A stretch of DNA of 64,000 bases, from contig MLAV02000001.1 in assembly GCA_001870995.2 (NCBI GenBank), positions 372,001-436,000 on the forward strand, read 5' to 3'. A model generated the notes under the pieces. The model saw only the letters and a list, made by a program, of their open reading frames with translations, did no database searches and was not told the origin of the DNA. This stretch comes from Chitinophaga sp. CB10 (lineage in GTDB: Bacteria > Bacteroidota > Bacteroidia > Chitinophagales > Chitinophagaceae). Below, in pieces: positions 1 to 8,575 of this stretch (position 1 is its first letter; each line of letters begins with the position of its first letter). The position numbers and the translations under genes are program-made.

Positions 1-267
1 TGGTTAAACCCGGAAGAGGACAGGGCAGAAATCCAATTTAGTGAACTGGATGACAGCCGTTTTGAACGCAGGAAGATCGAAATCTATCCGGACGGTAGTT
101 TTGGCATCGCAGACAGTACCTTTAATTTTGGGGGGACGGCCCTCAGTGTGGAACCATTGCCTCAACCGGACGGATTGGACGGAAAGTCGCGCCCGGTAGC
201 GGAAATCCTTTCCCAGAAAGAATTTGAAGACGTTTGGTACAAATACTACAACTTTCTTTCGGCCTGA
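1..267 (+). CDS. DUF6881-domain protein, 3' part only
   Basis: The frame is open from the first base of the window to a TGA at 265-267, giving 88 residues without a start, so the gene begins outside the window. The visible pattern is W-x-P-E-E/D near the start, then SELDDSRFERRKIEIYPDG, a GTALSVEPLP segment, and EILSQKEFEDVWYKYY at the end. This matches the small DUF6881 family, whose members have the same order of a Glu/Asp-rich strand, RKVE-like strand, Gly-rich turn and a closing FExxW helix. The function of that family is not established. The missing N-terminus is probably short, because family members are roughly 100 residues. The assignment is from remembered family pattern, not from a search. 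Confidence 0.7.
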   Translation, partial: WLNPEEDRAEIQFSELDDSRFERRKIEIYPDGSFGIADSTFNFGGTALSVEPLPQPDGLDGKSRPVAEILSQKEFEDVWYKYYNFLSA

Positions 268-317
268 TTTGCGCTGGCCTGCCGTTTGTGTTAAATAACC
301 CTAAAAAATAGTAGTAT

Positions 318-557
318 ATGGAGCCATTTATGATCAAAACACCATCCGGCCGCTTCTATGTTAAACCCGCCGGAGCAAACAACCATGAACGCTTTGTTGT
401 AGACGTAAACGGAGAAGAAGTTTTACTGGAAAAAGATGACGACGGCTACATGCGTGCGCCCGGCGCTACCATCAACGGCCATCGCCTGAACATGGGCCTG
501 CTGAACATGATTGCCGACGGTATTAACGGCTTCGTTTCGCAGCCCGTAAAAGATTGA
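318..557 (+). CDS. small hypothetical protein, 79 aa
   Basis: A short soluble protein with no signal peptide or membrane segment. It is moderately acidic, with a predicted beta-rich N-half (KTPSGRFYVKPAGANNHERF) followed by a central acidic stretch EVLLEKDDDGYMRAPG and a C-terminal helix. I do not recognise a family. A second in-frame ATG at 330 could be the real start and would remove four residues. The gene lies 50 bp after the DUF6881 gene on the same strand and ends 6 bp before the convergent kinase gene, so the compact spacing and absence of a better frame support it as real. Confidence 0.6.
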   Translation: MEPFMIKTPSGRFYVKPAGANNHERFVVDVNGEEVLLEKDDDGYMRAPGATINGHRLNMGLLNMIADGINGFVSQPVKD

Positions 558-563
558 GGTCCG

Positions 564-2687
564 CTATACCGGCATCCCGAAAAGCTGTAGCTTTTCCAGG
601 ATATCCTCCTCGCGGTAAGGCTTTACCAGATAATCGCTGAAGCCGGATCGCAGGTACAACGCCAGGTCCTCCTCGAGTACATTCCCGGTTATCGCAATAA
701 TGGTCACGGCCGCCTTATCCTTGTCCGGCCAGTTCCTGATCGCCTGCGCCATGGCTAACCCATCCATGCCCGGCAGGTCAATATCGGTCAGTACGATATC
801 GAACCGGTAGGTATCAAACGCGGTTAACCCTTCTTCCGCAGTGGACACCACTTTGTAGTGTACCTGCATGCGGTCCAGCATCAGCGATAATAACTTTTGA
901 TTCAACACGCTGTCTTCCACCACCAGGATCCTGGTGAGTGCGCTGTGGCGTTCCAGGTCGCCTACGTTCACCGGCACCGTTACCTTCCTCGTAGCGGGCG
1001 TATGCTCCACCGGTGGATATTTAATTTCAAAAAAGAACGTGGACCCCTTACCGTGAATGCTCTTCACGTAGATCTTGCCTTCGTGCAGGTCGATAATCTT
1101 TTTGGCGATGTGCAGCCCAAGGCCGCTGCCGGTGGCCTTATTGTACGAGGTTTCCGCCGTACCCGCCTGTGTAAACGCATCGAAGAGCTGCGGCAGATCG
1201 CGGTTATGAATGCCGATGCCGGTATCCGTCACGGCTACTTCCAGGAGGTTGGCAGCCGTATCCGTCTGCCGCATAGAAGCGGTGATCGTGATATTCCCGG
1301 TGTCGGTATATTTTATGGCATTGGCCACCAGGTTGGTGATCACCTGTTTGAGGCGGAAGGCATCTCCACAAACCATGAGAGTGGTAGGGAAGTAGATGCT
1401 GACCGTCATGCGGAGCTGCTTCATCTCCGCCTGTACCAGCAGGGCATTGCAGACTTCCTCAATGGCGGCCCGCGGCGAAAACTTCTCCTGCTTCAGTACC
1501 AGTTTCTGCGTTTCTATCTTCGTATAATCGAGCACGTTATTGACTACCTGCAACAGCATTTCCGCACTGGTGCGTATAGCCGATACCGTTTCCGGCTTGT
1601 ATTCCTGCTTCAGTTGCTGCGTATAGCCCAGCACGCTATGAATAGGCGTCCGCAGCTCGTGACTGATGGTGGCGGCAAACTCGGACTTCTGCCGCGCCAG
1701 GCGCTCCGCCTGTTGTTGGCTGCGCAGCAGGGCCAGGTCGTACCGGTACAGCCGCATGATGCCGTACACAATCAACGCTGCCAGTAGCAACACCAGCGGG
1801 ATTTCCCAATAGCTCTGCTGCCAGATGCGATGCACGGCGCCGGTGGCGGCGTTTTGCTGTGCCTGTCGCTGCTCGCTGGCGGCTGCCAGCACATTTTCCC
1901 GTGCTGCCTGCAGGAGGGAGTCCAGCGCCGCAAAAATGCGGGTGCTGCCCACTACCAGTTCCTGCTCTGCATTGTTCATAGCGCGCCGGGTTTTGGCCGC
2001 ATCGCTGAGGAGGTGATCGTAGGCGGCCTGCAGGTCCTGCAAGCGGGAATTATTTTCCGCGGGTTGGTGGTGTACGACGTTCACCTGGCTGCGCTGTTGT
2101 TGTACCGCGGGTTTGTTCGCAATGGCATCTTTCAATCTCCCCAATAACTTCTTTTTACTGCGGGTGGTTACTTCGCTGGTGGTAACAACGGTATCTGTAT
2201 GGGCTCGCGACTGCTTGCTCCACTGCTCCATCATGCGGGCGGGGAGGGGGATAGCGGGAGGTTCATAATTGTTTTGAATAGCGAGCAGCGTGTCCAGCTG
2301 GGCGCGACAGGCAATGAATACCTGCATCTTAGCGGCTTTGCCGGCGAGGAGGCGGTGGATGGCGCCGTTGCTGGTACTGTCTGTCAGCAAAGTGTCCAGT
2401 TCGCTGCTGAGCTGATGAAGCTCCGTCTGGTAGCGGTTGTAAAACGCTTTATCCCAGGTGACCGTATATAATCTGAAGTTGTTATCCGCGCGGTATAACA
2501 ATTGCATGGCTTTATCCAGGTGTACAGGACTGATCATGACCGTGCCCATCTCGCGGATGGTATTGCTCAGCTGTTGCGAAGTCCGTTTCCGCAAAAAGAG
2601 CAGCATGGTCAGGCTGACTAATATCATTACCAACAGGATCAGGACGGCAAAACGGACAAATGTTTTTCGCTCGTGATTATTGTGCAT
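564..2687 (-). CDS. hybrid sensor histidine kinase/response regulator
   Basis: Membrane-bound hybrid kinase of 707 residues. Segment 11-32 is a first membrane helix, 33-294 is an extracytoplasmic helical region that looks coiled-coil in parts (Gln/Ala/Leu rich), and 295-313 is the second membrane helix. The dimerisation domain carries the H box SHELRTP with the phospho-acceptor His343. The ATPase domain shows the N box (Asn452/Asn456), DTGIGI at 488-493 and GSGLGLHIAKK at 520-530. A receiver domain follows at about 586-705 with Glu591/Asp592, phospho-acceptor Asp635 in LTDIDLPGMDG and Lys689. No separate output regulator or HPt gene lies beside it, so its partner is elsewhere or the receiver acts as an internal phosphate sink. 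The sensed signal cannot be read from the sequence. Confidence 0.93.
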   Translation of the reverse strand: MHNNHERKTFVRFAVLILLVMILVSLTMLLFLRKRTSQQLSNTIREMGTVMISPVHLDKAMQLLYRADNNFRLYTVTWDKAFYNRYQTELHQLSSELDTLLTDSTSNGAIHRLLAGKAAKMQVFIACRAQLDTLLAIQNNYEPPAIPLPARMMEQWSKQSRAHTDTVVTTSEVTTRSKKKLLGRLKDAIANKPAVQQQRSQVNVVHHQPAENNSRLQDLQAAYDHLLSDAAKTRRAMNNAEQELVVGSTRIFAALDSLLQAARENVLAAASEQRQAQQNAATGAVHRIWQQSYWEIPLVLLLAALIVYGIMRLYRYDLALLRSQQQAERLARQKSEFAATISHELRTPIHSVLGYTQQLKQEYKPETVSAIRTSAEMLLQVVNNVLDYTKIETQKLVLKQEKFSPRAAIEEVCNALLVQAEMKQLRMTVSIYFPTTLMVCGDAFRLKQVITNLVANAIKYTDTGNITITASMRQTDTAANLLEVAVTDTGIGIHNRDLPQLFDAFTQAGTAETSYNKATGSGLGLHIAKKIIDLHEGKIYVKSIHGKGSTFFFEIKYPPVEHTPATRKVTVPVNVGDLERHSALTRILVVEDSVLNQKLLSLMLDRMQVHYKVVSTAEEGLTAFDTYRFDIVLTDIDLPGMDGLAMAQAIRNWPDKDKAAVTIIAITGNVLEEDLALYLRSGFSDYLVKPYREEDILEKLQLFGMPV

Positions 2688-2919
2688 GAACGTGGGTTTG
2701 GCGCTAGGCTGCTATCGTATTTTAGGGTTAAAATTAAGGGATTTGGGCGGTTGAAAGTAATCTGATTTTCAAGATAAGTTATTGTTTTGCAGCAGGTTAG
2801 CAGTAAGGATTTTATGCATTAGGCTAAAAAATGTATTATTAAAAAAGCTTAGATTAAGATTCAGACAAATTTGATTTAAGCTGGTTATGATTCCTGAAGA
2901 AACTTTGTAATCTTGCAAT

Positions 2920-4179
2920 ATGCATTACTTCAGAAGATTTTTAACTGTATCCTTTTTAGTAGCGGCCCTGGCGTCGCAGGCCCAGATGGCCCCGCCGGAC
3001 CCGCATTACAGCTTTTTCTCCGGCGCGAGCGCCGTTCAGGACAGGAACTTTTACCTGTTCACCCTCATGGAAAAAATGCCTGCCGTACGCAAGCTCGTGG
3101 TCCAGGATCCTTACCTGCAAAAGATTTCAGCTTCTTTTAGCCAGCGCCTCGCGGGGCCAGTGCAGGAAAACCTGACGGATGCCAGCGAGCTGGTGTCCCC
3201 CTTTCTGTTTTCCAATGAAGAAGTGGAAGGTATCGGCTACCGGTTAAACGAACTGCTGACCAATCACCAGGAGGCAATGAGCCCGATGATCCACGCCATG
3301 CGCAACAGCGGCCTGTTTCAGCTGTACAGCCGCATGAGCGATACGGCCCTCCTGACGCAGGCCTGGCAGGACGCTGCCAGAGGCGTGAACTATATCCTGG
3401 AAGCCTATACGAAAGGGAAGGGGTTCCGCTATCCGAATATTGACTCCGCGGCGTACTGGGTGAAATCGCCGGACTACCTTGCCAGCGTAAACAGTTTGCT
3501 GGACAAGCTGCAATCCGAAGACCTGCAATCCAACCTCTTCTTCGAACCTTCACTGGACCTGGCATTGGCCCTGCTGACGCTGAACCGTCATGATGAAGCG
3601 GGCCGGTATGAACCCATGTCCAAACTGAATAAAGATGCTTACGCCAGGGTGAAGTCCATCCCCTGGAAGAAGTTCGAATACACGGCTATCCTGATTCTCG
3701 GCGCTGGGCCGGGCAATAAGGACAATATCAGCGATGCCGGCAAGGCCCGTTGCAAGGCCGGCGTAGCGGCTTTCAGGCAAGGGCTCGCGCCGTTTATCAT
3801 CGTATCCGGCGGGCATGTGCATCCTTTCCTGACGCCGTTTGCCGAAGCGCTGGAAATGAAAAAGTACCTGGTAGACAGCCTGGGCATGCCTGCCAGCGCT
3901 GTGATTGCAGAGCCTTATGCGCGGCATACCACTACGAATATCCGCAACGCCAACCGGATTATTTTCCGCTCCGGCATGCCGGTGGATAAGCGGGTGCTGT
4001 GCGTGTCGGACCCGATGCATCTAACTTATATCAGTACCCGTTTATTTGAACTGCGCTGCCGGCAGGAGCTGGGCTACCTGCCTATGATAAAGCCGAAGAG
4101 CGTGAGCGAAACGAGTATATCGTATCTGCCGGATTTGAATTCCTTGCAGGCTGATAGCAGGGATCCGCTGGACCCGTGA
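2920..4179 (+). CDS. secreted YdcF/DUF218-type protein
   Basis: 419 residues with an N-terminal signal peptide (residues 1-21, ending ASQAQ). The first 240 residues are helical and unfamiliar. The C-terminal part, about 252-400, is a DUF218 (ElyC/SanA/YdcF) domain: a beta strand AILILGAGPG, IIVSGGHVHPF, a helix with AEALEMKKYLVDSLGMP, then AEPYARHTTTNIRNA and RVLCVSDPMHL. In the family this fold holds a nucleotide- or S-adenosylmethionine-like ligand, and members are linked to cell-envelope maintenance, but the reaction is unknown. A TAATCTTG motif at 2908-2915, 5 bp before the ATG, is one base off a Bacteroidota -7 box. No terminator is seen after the stop; a repeat array begins 12 bp downstream. 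Confidence 0.85.
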   Translation: MHYFRRFLTVSFLVAALASQAQMAPPDPHYSFFSGASAVQDRNFYLFTLMEKMPAVRKLVVQDPYLQKISASFSQRLAGPVQENLTDASELVSPFLFSNEEVEGIGYRLNELLTNHQEAMSPMIHAMRNSGLFQLYSRMSDTALLTQAWQDAARGVNYILEAYTKGKGFRYPNIDSAAYWVKSPDYLASVNSLLDKLQSEDLQSNLFFEPSLDLALALLTLNRHDEAGRYEPMSKLNKDAYARVKSIPWKKFEYTAILILGAGPGNKDNISDAGKARCKAGVAAFRQGLAPFIIVSGGHVHPFLTPFAEALEMKKYLVDSLGMPASAVIAEPYARHTTTNIRNANRIIFRSGMPVDKRVLCVSDPMHLTYISTRLFELRCRQELGYLPMIKPKSVSETSISYLPDLNSLQADSRDPLDP

Positions 4180-4190
4180 GCGGGGGATTT

Positions 4191-4276
4191 CTCGCAAAGG
4201 GGCAGAGGGGGCAAAGAACGCAAAGGATCTGTGCGGATGTTAGCATAAGAGGCAAAGGGGCAAAGAATGCAAAGGA
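4191..4276. repeat. inverted partial copies of the AAAGAACGCAAAG repeat
   Basis: Two copies of a G/A-rich repeat lie at about 4191-4228 and 4251-4276, each followed by a similar 30 bp tail (GGATGTT...AGCATAAGAGGC). The first copy, 38 bp at 4191-4228, is the exact reverse complement of 4592-4629 inside the tandem array downstream. A third, decayed copy may lie at 4300-4335. I count these as repeat DNA, not coding. Confidence 0.85.
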
Positions 4277-4404
4277 CCTACGTGGATGTTATTAGCATAA
4301 GAGGCGGAGGGGTATAAGCAGCAAAGACCTTGCATTTTGGTGTTTAAATAAACAGATCCTAACAACAAAACACAAATCTTACCTCCTTAAAACTATTACA
4401 ACCC

Positions 4405-4630
4405 AAAAAAACAAAACACAATTCTTTGCGTTCTTTGCCCCCTTAGCTTCTTTGCGAGGCAAAAAAAAACAAAACACAATCCTTTGCGTTCTTTGCTCCC
4501 TTCGCTTCTTTGCGAGCAAAAAAAAACAAAACACAATTCTTTGCGTTCTTTGCTCCCTTAGCCCCTTTGCGAGCAAAAAAAACAAAACACAATCCTTTGC
4601 GTTCTTTGCCCCCTCTGCCCCTTTGCGAGC
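4405..4630. repeat. tandem array of four 56-57 bp units
   Basis: Four adjacent units at 4405-4460, 4461-4517, 4518-4574 and 4575-4630. Each starts with an A-rich tract plus CAAAACACAAT, continues with CTTTGCGTTCTTTGC and ends with CTTTGCGAG. Units differ at only a few positions, so the expansion looks recent. There are no unique spacers, so this is not CRISPR. Read on the minus strand it gives an artificial Lys/Ala/Asn-rich peptide with a KGAKGAKNAK motif. Similar intergenic CTTTGCG repeats are known to me from other Bacteroidota genomes, but their role is unclear. Confidence 0.9.
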
Positions 4631-4695
4631 AACCCCCTTTGCAAGAAATCCCCCCGCTTTCACTAACTTTACCTCTCCGAGAAAAAAACTCACGC

Positions 4696-5640
4696 ATGGA
4701 GCAAACTATCCAACCCTTGTACACTATCCTGGGAGCCAACGGCGTCATCGCCAACGAAACCGCGAAACACCTCGTTGCCAACAACCACCGGGTACGCCTG
4801 GTGAGCCGCCACCCGAAATCCATCCACGGCATTACGGACCTAGTTGCTGCGGACATCACCAACGAGGCTGATACCCTGCGCGCCGTGCAGGGCGCCGATG
4901 TCGTCCTGCTTTGCGCAGGATTGAAATACGATATCAAAGTATGGTCCACCGCCTGGCCGGCAATTATGGATAACGTTATCCGCGCCTGCAAGGCCACCGG
5001 CGCCAAACTCCTGTTCTTCGACAACGTATATGCCTACGGGTTGGTAGAAGGGCAGATGCTGGAAAACACACCTTATAATCCCGCCAGCAAAAAAGGAGAG
5101 GTGCGGGCTAAGATCGCCACCCAGCTGATGGAGGAGGTAAAGGCAGGTAATATCACCGCTACCATTGCCCGCGCGGCCGACTTCTACGGCCCGCACGCCA
5201 ACCAGACGGGATTCCTGAACCTCATGATCATGGAACGCTTTAAGAAGAAAAGCGCCGCTATGTGGATCGGCAGGGACGATATGCCCCATAGCTACACCTA
5301 CACGCCGGATGCCGGCCACGGGATGTACTTATTGTCGCAACAGGCGGATAGCTGGAACCAGGTCTGGCACCTGCCCACCGCTGCGCCTGCGCCAGACGGT
5401 AAAGCCTACGTGCAGCTGTTTGCGGACGCCATGGGCGTAAAGGCGAAACATTTCAACCTCGGCAAATTTATGCTGGGCTTAACAGGCCTGTTCGATACCA
5501 CGGTAAAAGAGATCGTAGAAATGCTCTACCAGAACAATTACCCGTATCATTTCAATTCCGGGAAATTTGAAAAATTTTTCAACTACACGCCAACCAGCTA
5601 CCAGCAAGGGATTCGGGATACGGTGGCAGCGGAAAAATAG
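4696..5640 (+). CDS. NAD(P)-dependent epimerase/dehydratase family protein
   Basis: 314 residues starting at the ATG just after the repeat array. The upstream in-frame extension from 4510 runs through repeat DNA and is rejected. The N-terminus is a Rossmann fold, YTILGANGVIANETAKHL, with the Gly-rich dinucleotide loop. Further landmarks are DLVAADITNE (the Asp next to the adenine), ADVVLLCAG, and FDNVYAYG in place of the usual active-site serine strand. The C-half includes GRDDMPHSYTYTPDAGHGM, typical of extended short-chain dehydrogenases. The canonical YxxxK motif is not obvious, so the catalytic competence and the substrate are uncertain. It stands alone, followed by the SAM riboswitch leader of the next gene. 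Confidence 0.85.
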   Translation: MEQTIQPLYTILGANGVIANETAKHLVANNHRVRLVSRHPKSIHGITDLVAADITNEADTLRAVQGADVVLLCAGLKYDIKVWSTAWPAIMDNVIRACKATGAKLLFFDNVYAYGLVEGQMLENTPYNPASKKGEVRAKIATQLMEEVKAGNITATIARAADFYGPHANQTGFLNLMIMERFKKKSAAMWIGRDDMPHSYTYTPDAGHGMYLLSQQADSWNQVWHLPTAAPAPDGKAYVQLFADAMGVKAKHFNLGKFMLGLTGLFDTTVKEIVEMLYQNNYPYHFNSGKFEKFFNYTPTSYQQGIRDTVAAEK

Positions 5641-5669
5641 AATAGTCTACAAATTTTGTAGGAAATAAA

Positions 5670-5700
5670 TTTGGAGATTTGATTTTCCGCCTTATCTTTG
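5670..5700 (+). promoter_or_regulatory. Bacteroidota-type promoter for the riboswitch transcript
   Basis: TTTG at 5670-5673, a 19 bp spacer, then TATCTTTG at 5693-5700. Both match the Bacteroidota housekeeping consensus (TTTG, 19-21 bp, TAnnTTTG). The start of transcription would fall just before the riboswitch at 5721. Confidence 0.7.
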
Positions 5701-5720
5701 CATCAGTTCTTTAAGAAGTT

Positions 5721-5820
5721 ACTTATCAAGAAAGGAGTAGGGACATGGCCCGACGATACCTTAGCAACCTTCACACCCGTGAAAGGTGCTGCATCCATCC
5801 TCGAAAAGAGGGAAGATAAG
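5721..5820 (+). promoter_or_regulatory. SAM-I (S-box) riboswitch
   Basis: The block opens with ACTTATCAAGAAAGGAGTAG and closes with GGAAGATAAG, which pair as helix P1. Conserved internal elements are in the family order: GGGACATGGCCCGACGATACC, TTAGCAACC, then AAGGTGCTGCATCC. These are the invariant core bases of the SAM-I aptamer (GGGAC, GGCCC, GCAACC, GGTGCNNNNUCC). It binds S-adenosylmethionine and shuts down methionine-pathway transcripts. A terminator follows at 5863, and the PLP enzyme gene starts at 5992. Confidence 0.95.
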
Positions 5821-5862
5821 TCAGATTCAAAGTTTTACAGTATTCTCCGGAATCAACATATT

Positions 5863-5896
5863 AAAACTCATCTGGCTGTCAGATGAGTTTTTTTTG
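5863..5896 (+). terminator. intrinsic terminator of the riboswitch expression platform
   Basis: An 11 bp perfect stem, AAAACTCATCT at 5863-5873 with AGATGAGTTTT at 5881-5891 and a 7 nt loop, runs straight into a run of eight or more T. It lies 43 nt after the aptamer and 96 nt before the coding start, as expected for transcriptional attenuation when SAM is bound. Confidence 0.9.
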
Positions 5897-5991
5897 TGCC
5901 TGCGCGCAAACGAAGCTCAGCTGCAGGCCCCCGCATGCCTACTTGATAGTACCTCCCCGGAACGCATTGTTCATTTTTAAAACTTTTTCCC

Positions 5992-7182
5992 ATGAGTACT
6001 ATCACCAATCTGATTCATTCCATTCCCGTAGATCCGCAAACCGGCGCTATCGCAGTGCCCATTTACCAAACCTCTACGTTCGTGCAGGAAGCGCCCGGCG
6101 TAAACAAAGGATACGACTATGCCCGCAGTAATAACCCTACCCGGGAAACCGCGGAAAACATTATCGCCGCATTGGAAGGCGGCGCCGGCGCATCCGCATT
6201 CGCCAGCGGCCTGGCAGCCATTGACGCGGTAGTGAAACTGCTGAAATCCGGCGACGAAATTATTGCCGTAGATGATATTTACGGAGGCGCGTTCCGGTTA
6301 TTTGATAAGGTGTACAAAAAATTTGGCATCTCGGTGACCTATGTGGATACGACGGACGTTACGGCCATCTTCCATGCCGTTACCCCTGCCACGCGGCTCA
6401 TATGGCTGGAAACGCCTACCAATCCCACGCTGAAGATTTCTGATATTGAAGCCGTAGCGCGGCTCGCCAAAGCCCATAACATCCTGCTTTGTGTGGATAA
6501 TACCTTCGCGTCGCCGGTGTTGCAAAAGCCGCTGGAACTGGGGGCGGACCTCGTGGTGCACAGCGCTACCAAGTACCTCGGCGGCCATAGCGACCTGATT
6601 GCAGGCGTGGTGATCAGTAAAACCGAGCAGCTGGCACAGGAGATCAGGTTTTATCAAAATGCTACCGGTGCGGTATTGTCGCCGTTCGACAGCTTCCTGC
6701 TCATCCGCGGCATTGAAACCCTGCCTTTGCGCATCCGCGTGCATAACGAAAATGCGCAACGCATCGCGGAATTCCTGGAACAGCATCCCCTGGTGGATAA
6801 AGTGTATTACCCCGGCCTGCAATCCCATCCGGGGCACGAGCTCGCAAAACGCCAAAGTAAAGGCTTTGGAGGAATTGTTTCTTTTAGTTTAAGGGAAGAC
6901 ACTATTGCCGCTGCCACTACATTCGTTACGTCTACTAAATATTTCAAACTGGCCGAAAGCCTGGGCGGTATTAAAAGCCTGGTGGCGCATCCTGCGGCTA
7001 TGACCCATAAGTCCATTCCGGACGAAAAGCGTAGAGCCGCCGGCGTTAGCGATAGCCTGATCCGCTTGTCAGTAGGCCTGGAAGAAACGGCGGATTTGCT
7101 GGAAGATTTGCGCGAGGCGTTTGATAAGCTGGCAGTGCAACAGGCGGCGCAGGCGGCTACGGCGTCAGCGGCGAGTAATTAA
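5992..7182 (+). CDS. PLP-dependent trans-sulfuration enzyme (cystathionine gamma-synthase/lyase family)
   Basis: 396 residues of the Cys/Met metabolism PLP family. The PLP lysine is Lys194 in HSATKYLGGHSD, Asp169 in CVDNTFASP holds the pyridine nitrogen, and YDYARSNNPTR at 41-51 supplies the phosphate-binding Tyr and Arg from the partner subunit. SLGGIKSLVAHPA and GVSDSLIRLSVGLE close the C-terminal domain. Family members make or break cystathionine or use O-acyl-homoserine with sulfide. Sequence alone does not separate cystathionine gamma-synthase from gamma-lyase or O-acetylhomoserine sulfhydrylase. Because a SAM-I riboswitch and terminator control the transcript, a biosynthetic role toward methionine is the better inference. 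The gene is monocistronic. Confidence 0.92.
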   Translation: MSTITNLIHSIPVDPQTGAIAVPIYQTSTFVQEAPGVNKGYDYARSNNPTRETAENIIAALEGGAGASAFASGLAAIDAVVKLLKSGDEIIAVDDIYGGAFRLFDKVYKKFGISVTYVDTTDVTAIFHAVTPATRLIWLETPTNPTLKISDIEAVARLAKAHNILLCVDNTFASPVLQKPLELGADLVVHSATKYLGGHSDLIAGVVISKTEQLAQEIRFYQNATGAVLSPFDSFLLIRGIETLPLRIRVHNENAQRIAEFLEQHPLVDKVYYPGLQSHPGHELAKRQSKGFGGIVSFSLREDTIAAATTFVTSTKYFKLAESLGGIKSLVAHPAAMTHKSIPDEKRRAAGVSDSLIRLSVGLEETADLLEDLREAFDKLAVQQAAQAATASAASN

Positions 7183-7354
7183 GCGCTGCTGCGGGAAATT
7201 TCCGGGATATTAACGGGGATTTATTTGACCAATAACAGGTACGTATATACGCAGCCTTCCCTGGATGTTTGTCAATGGTTTAAATTAATACGCTTTTCGG
7301 CCCGGCGGCTCCCTGGGCAATAACCGGCGCGCATATACGCAGCAACCGGGTAAA

Positions 7355-8575
7355 TTATTCACGCTGCGCCGGCTGCAACGATCCCCTTAAAAAACGTGTC
7401 GTCAGCATCGCCGCCACATTATCACCCGTCGCATTCAGTATCGTTGCCAGCGGATCTACCAGCGTCCCGATAATCATCAGCGCCGGCAGGGCCTCCTGCG
7501 GAAAGCCATACACGCTCATCACCAGCAGTTCGCCCACATAGCCGCCGTTCGGAATACCGCCTTCCACAATGCTGGCAATGACGGTAACGCCCAGCGCCAT
7601 CAGTATGGTTTGCGGATTGTCGAACGCCTTGCCGTACATGCCAAATACCACGGCCATTTTGATAATGGAGCTGATACTGGAACCATCCTTATGCAGCGTT
7701 GCGCCCAATGGTACTACCACATTCGCAATATCGTTGGGCACACCCATGCGGGGGACCGCCTCCAGGTTGGCAGGTATCGTAGCAATACTGCTGCCGGTGC
7801 CCACGGCCGTAAGGGAAGGCACTATATTATTTTTCCAGAAACGCTTGACCCCATTGAAGCCACCGGCTATAAACGCATAAAAACTGAAACCAACCAAAAA
7901 GTACACCGTCCCGAATCCATAGTAGATACCAAGCGAATGCGCATAGGTACCGAATAGTTCAGGCCCCAAAGTTCCCACCTGGTAAGCAAAGTAGGCGCCC
8001 AATCCAATGGGCGCCGCTTTCATGATTACGTGCAGGACCTGTTTCATCACCTCGTTGCCGGAATGCAGGAACTGGCGGAAGCCCGCGCAGGCCTCCCCGG
8101 AACGCATGGCCGCAAAGCCGGTGATGACAGAAAAGATGATGAAAGGCAGCATATTTTTACGGGAAAGCAGGGCATAAAATTCATCCACCGTCAGCAGCTT
8201 CGTCAGCTGCTCGCCAATGTTGCCGGGGTTGGAAATATCGCCTTCCGCATGCGTTAATACCACCTGTTGGTGGATAGGAAACAACCATACGCATACGATT
8301 GTCAGAAAGGCCGCTATCAGGAGCGTGCAGAGAAATACGACGGACATCACTCCAAGAATCCCTCCCAGCTTTTTGCCGGCATCTACCTGGGCAATCGCAT
8401 TGGCAATGGCAAAAAACACAAGGGGAATAATGGTGGTGAACAGCAGGTTCAGGAAGATGTCGCCAATGGGTTTTAACACCGTCACACTTTTGCCAAGCGC
8501 TAATCCCAATATACTACCGGCGATGATGCCGCCCAGCAGCCAAAGCACATGGCTGTAATTTTTGAGGAAACCCAT
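7355..8575 (-). CDS. dicarboxylate/amino acid:cation symporter (DAACS family)
   Basis: 406 residues of an integral inner-membrane transporter resembling GltP/DctA. The start MGFLKNYSHVLWLLGGIIAGSILG is the first helix. The family core is present: a serine-rich re-entrant hairpin (VGTGSSIATIPANLEAVPRMG), the TM7 motif region PLGATLHKDGSS, and the C-terminal hairpin and TM8 GGIPNGGYVG...LNATGDN. The NMDGT cation-binding motif reads HKDGS and the usual Asp-x-x-Arg before NxTGD reads DPLATILNATGDN, so substrate binding may differ from glutamate or C4-dicarboxylate carriers. It is transcribed alone, divergently from the BOF-domain gene. Confidence 0.9.
   Translation of the reverse strand: MGFLKNYSHVLWLLGGIIAGSILGLALGKSVTVLKPIGDIFLNLLFTTIIPLVFFAIANAIAQVDAGKKLGGILGVMSVVFLCTLLIAAFLTIVCVWLFPIHQQVVLTHAEGDISNPGNIGEQLTKLLTVDEFYALLSRKNMLPFIIFSVITGFAAMRSGEACAGFRQFLHSGNEVMKQVLHVIMKAAPIGLGAYFAYQVGTLGPELFGTYAHSLGIYYGFGTVYFLVGFSFYAFIAGGFNGVKRFWKNNIVPSLTAVGTGSSIATIPANLEAVPRMGVPNDIANVVVPLGATLHKDGSSISSIIKMAVVFGMYGKAFDNPQTILMALGVTVIASIVEGGIPNGGYVGELLVMSVYGFPQEALPALMIIGTLVDPLATILNATGDNVAAMLTTRFLRGSLQPAQRE

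Noticed and set aside
4405..4630. CRISPR array in the repeat block
   Set aside because: The units are contiguous with no unique spacers, and no cas genes are present.
4379..5024. Minus-strand Lys/Ala/Asn-rich reading frames through the repeat array
   Set aside because: They only read the tandem DNA repeats (KGAKGAKNAK) and partly lie opposite the epimerase gene; the repeat structure is at DNA level.
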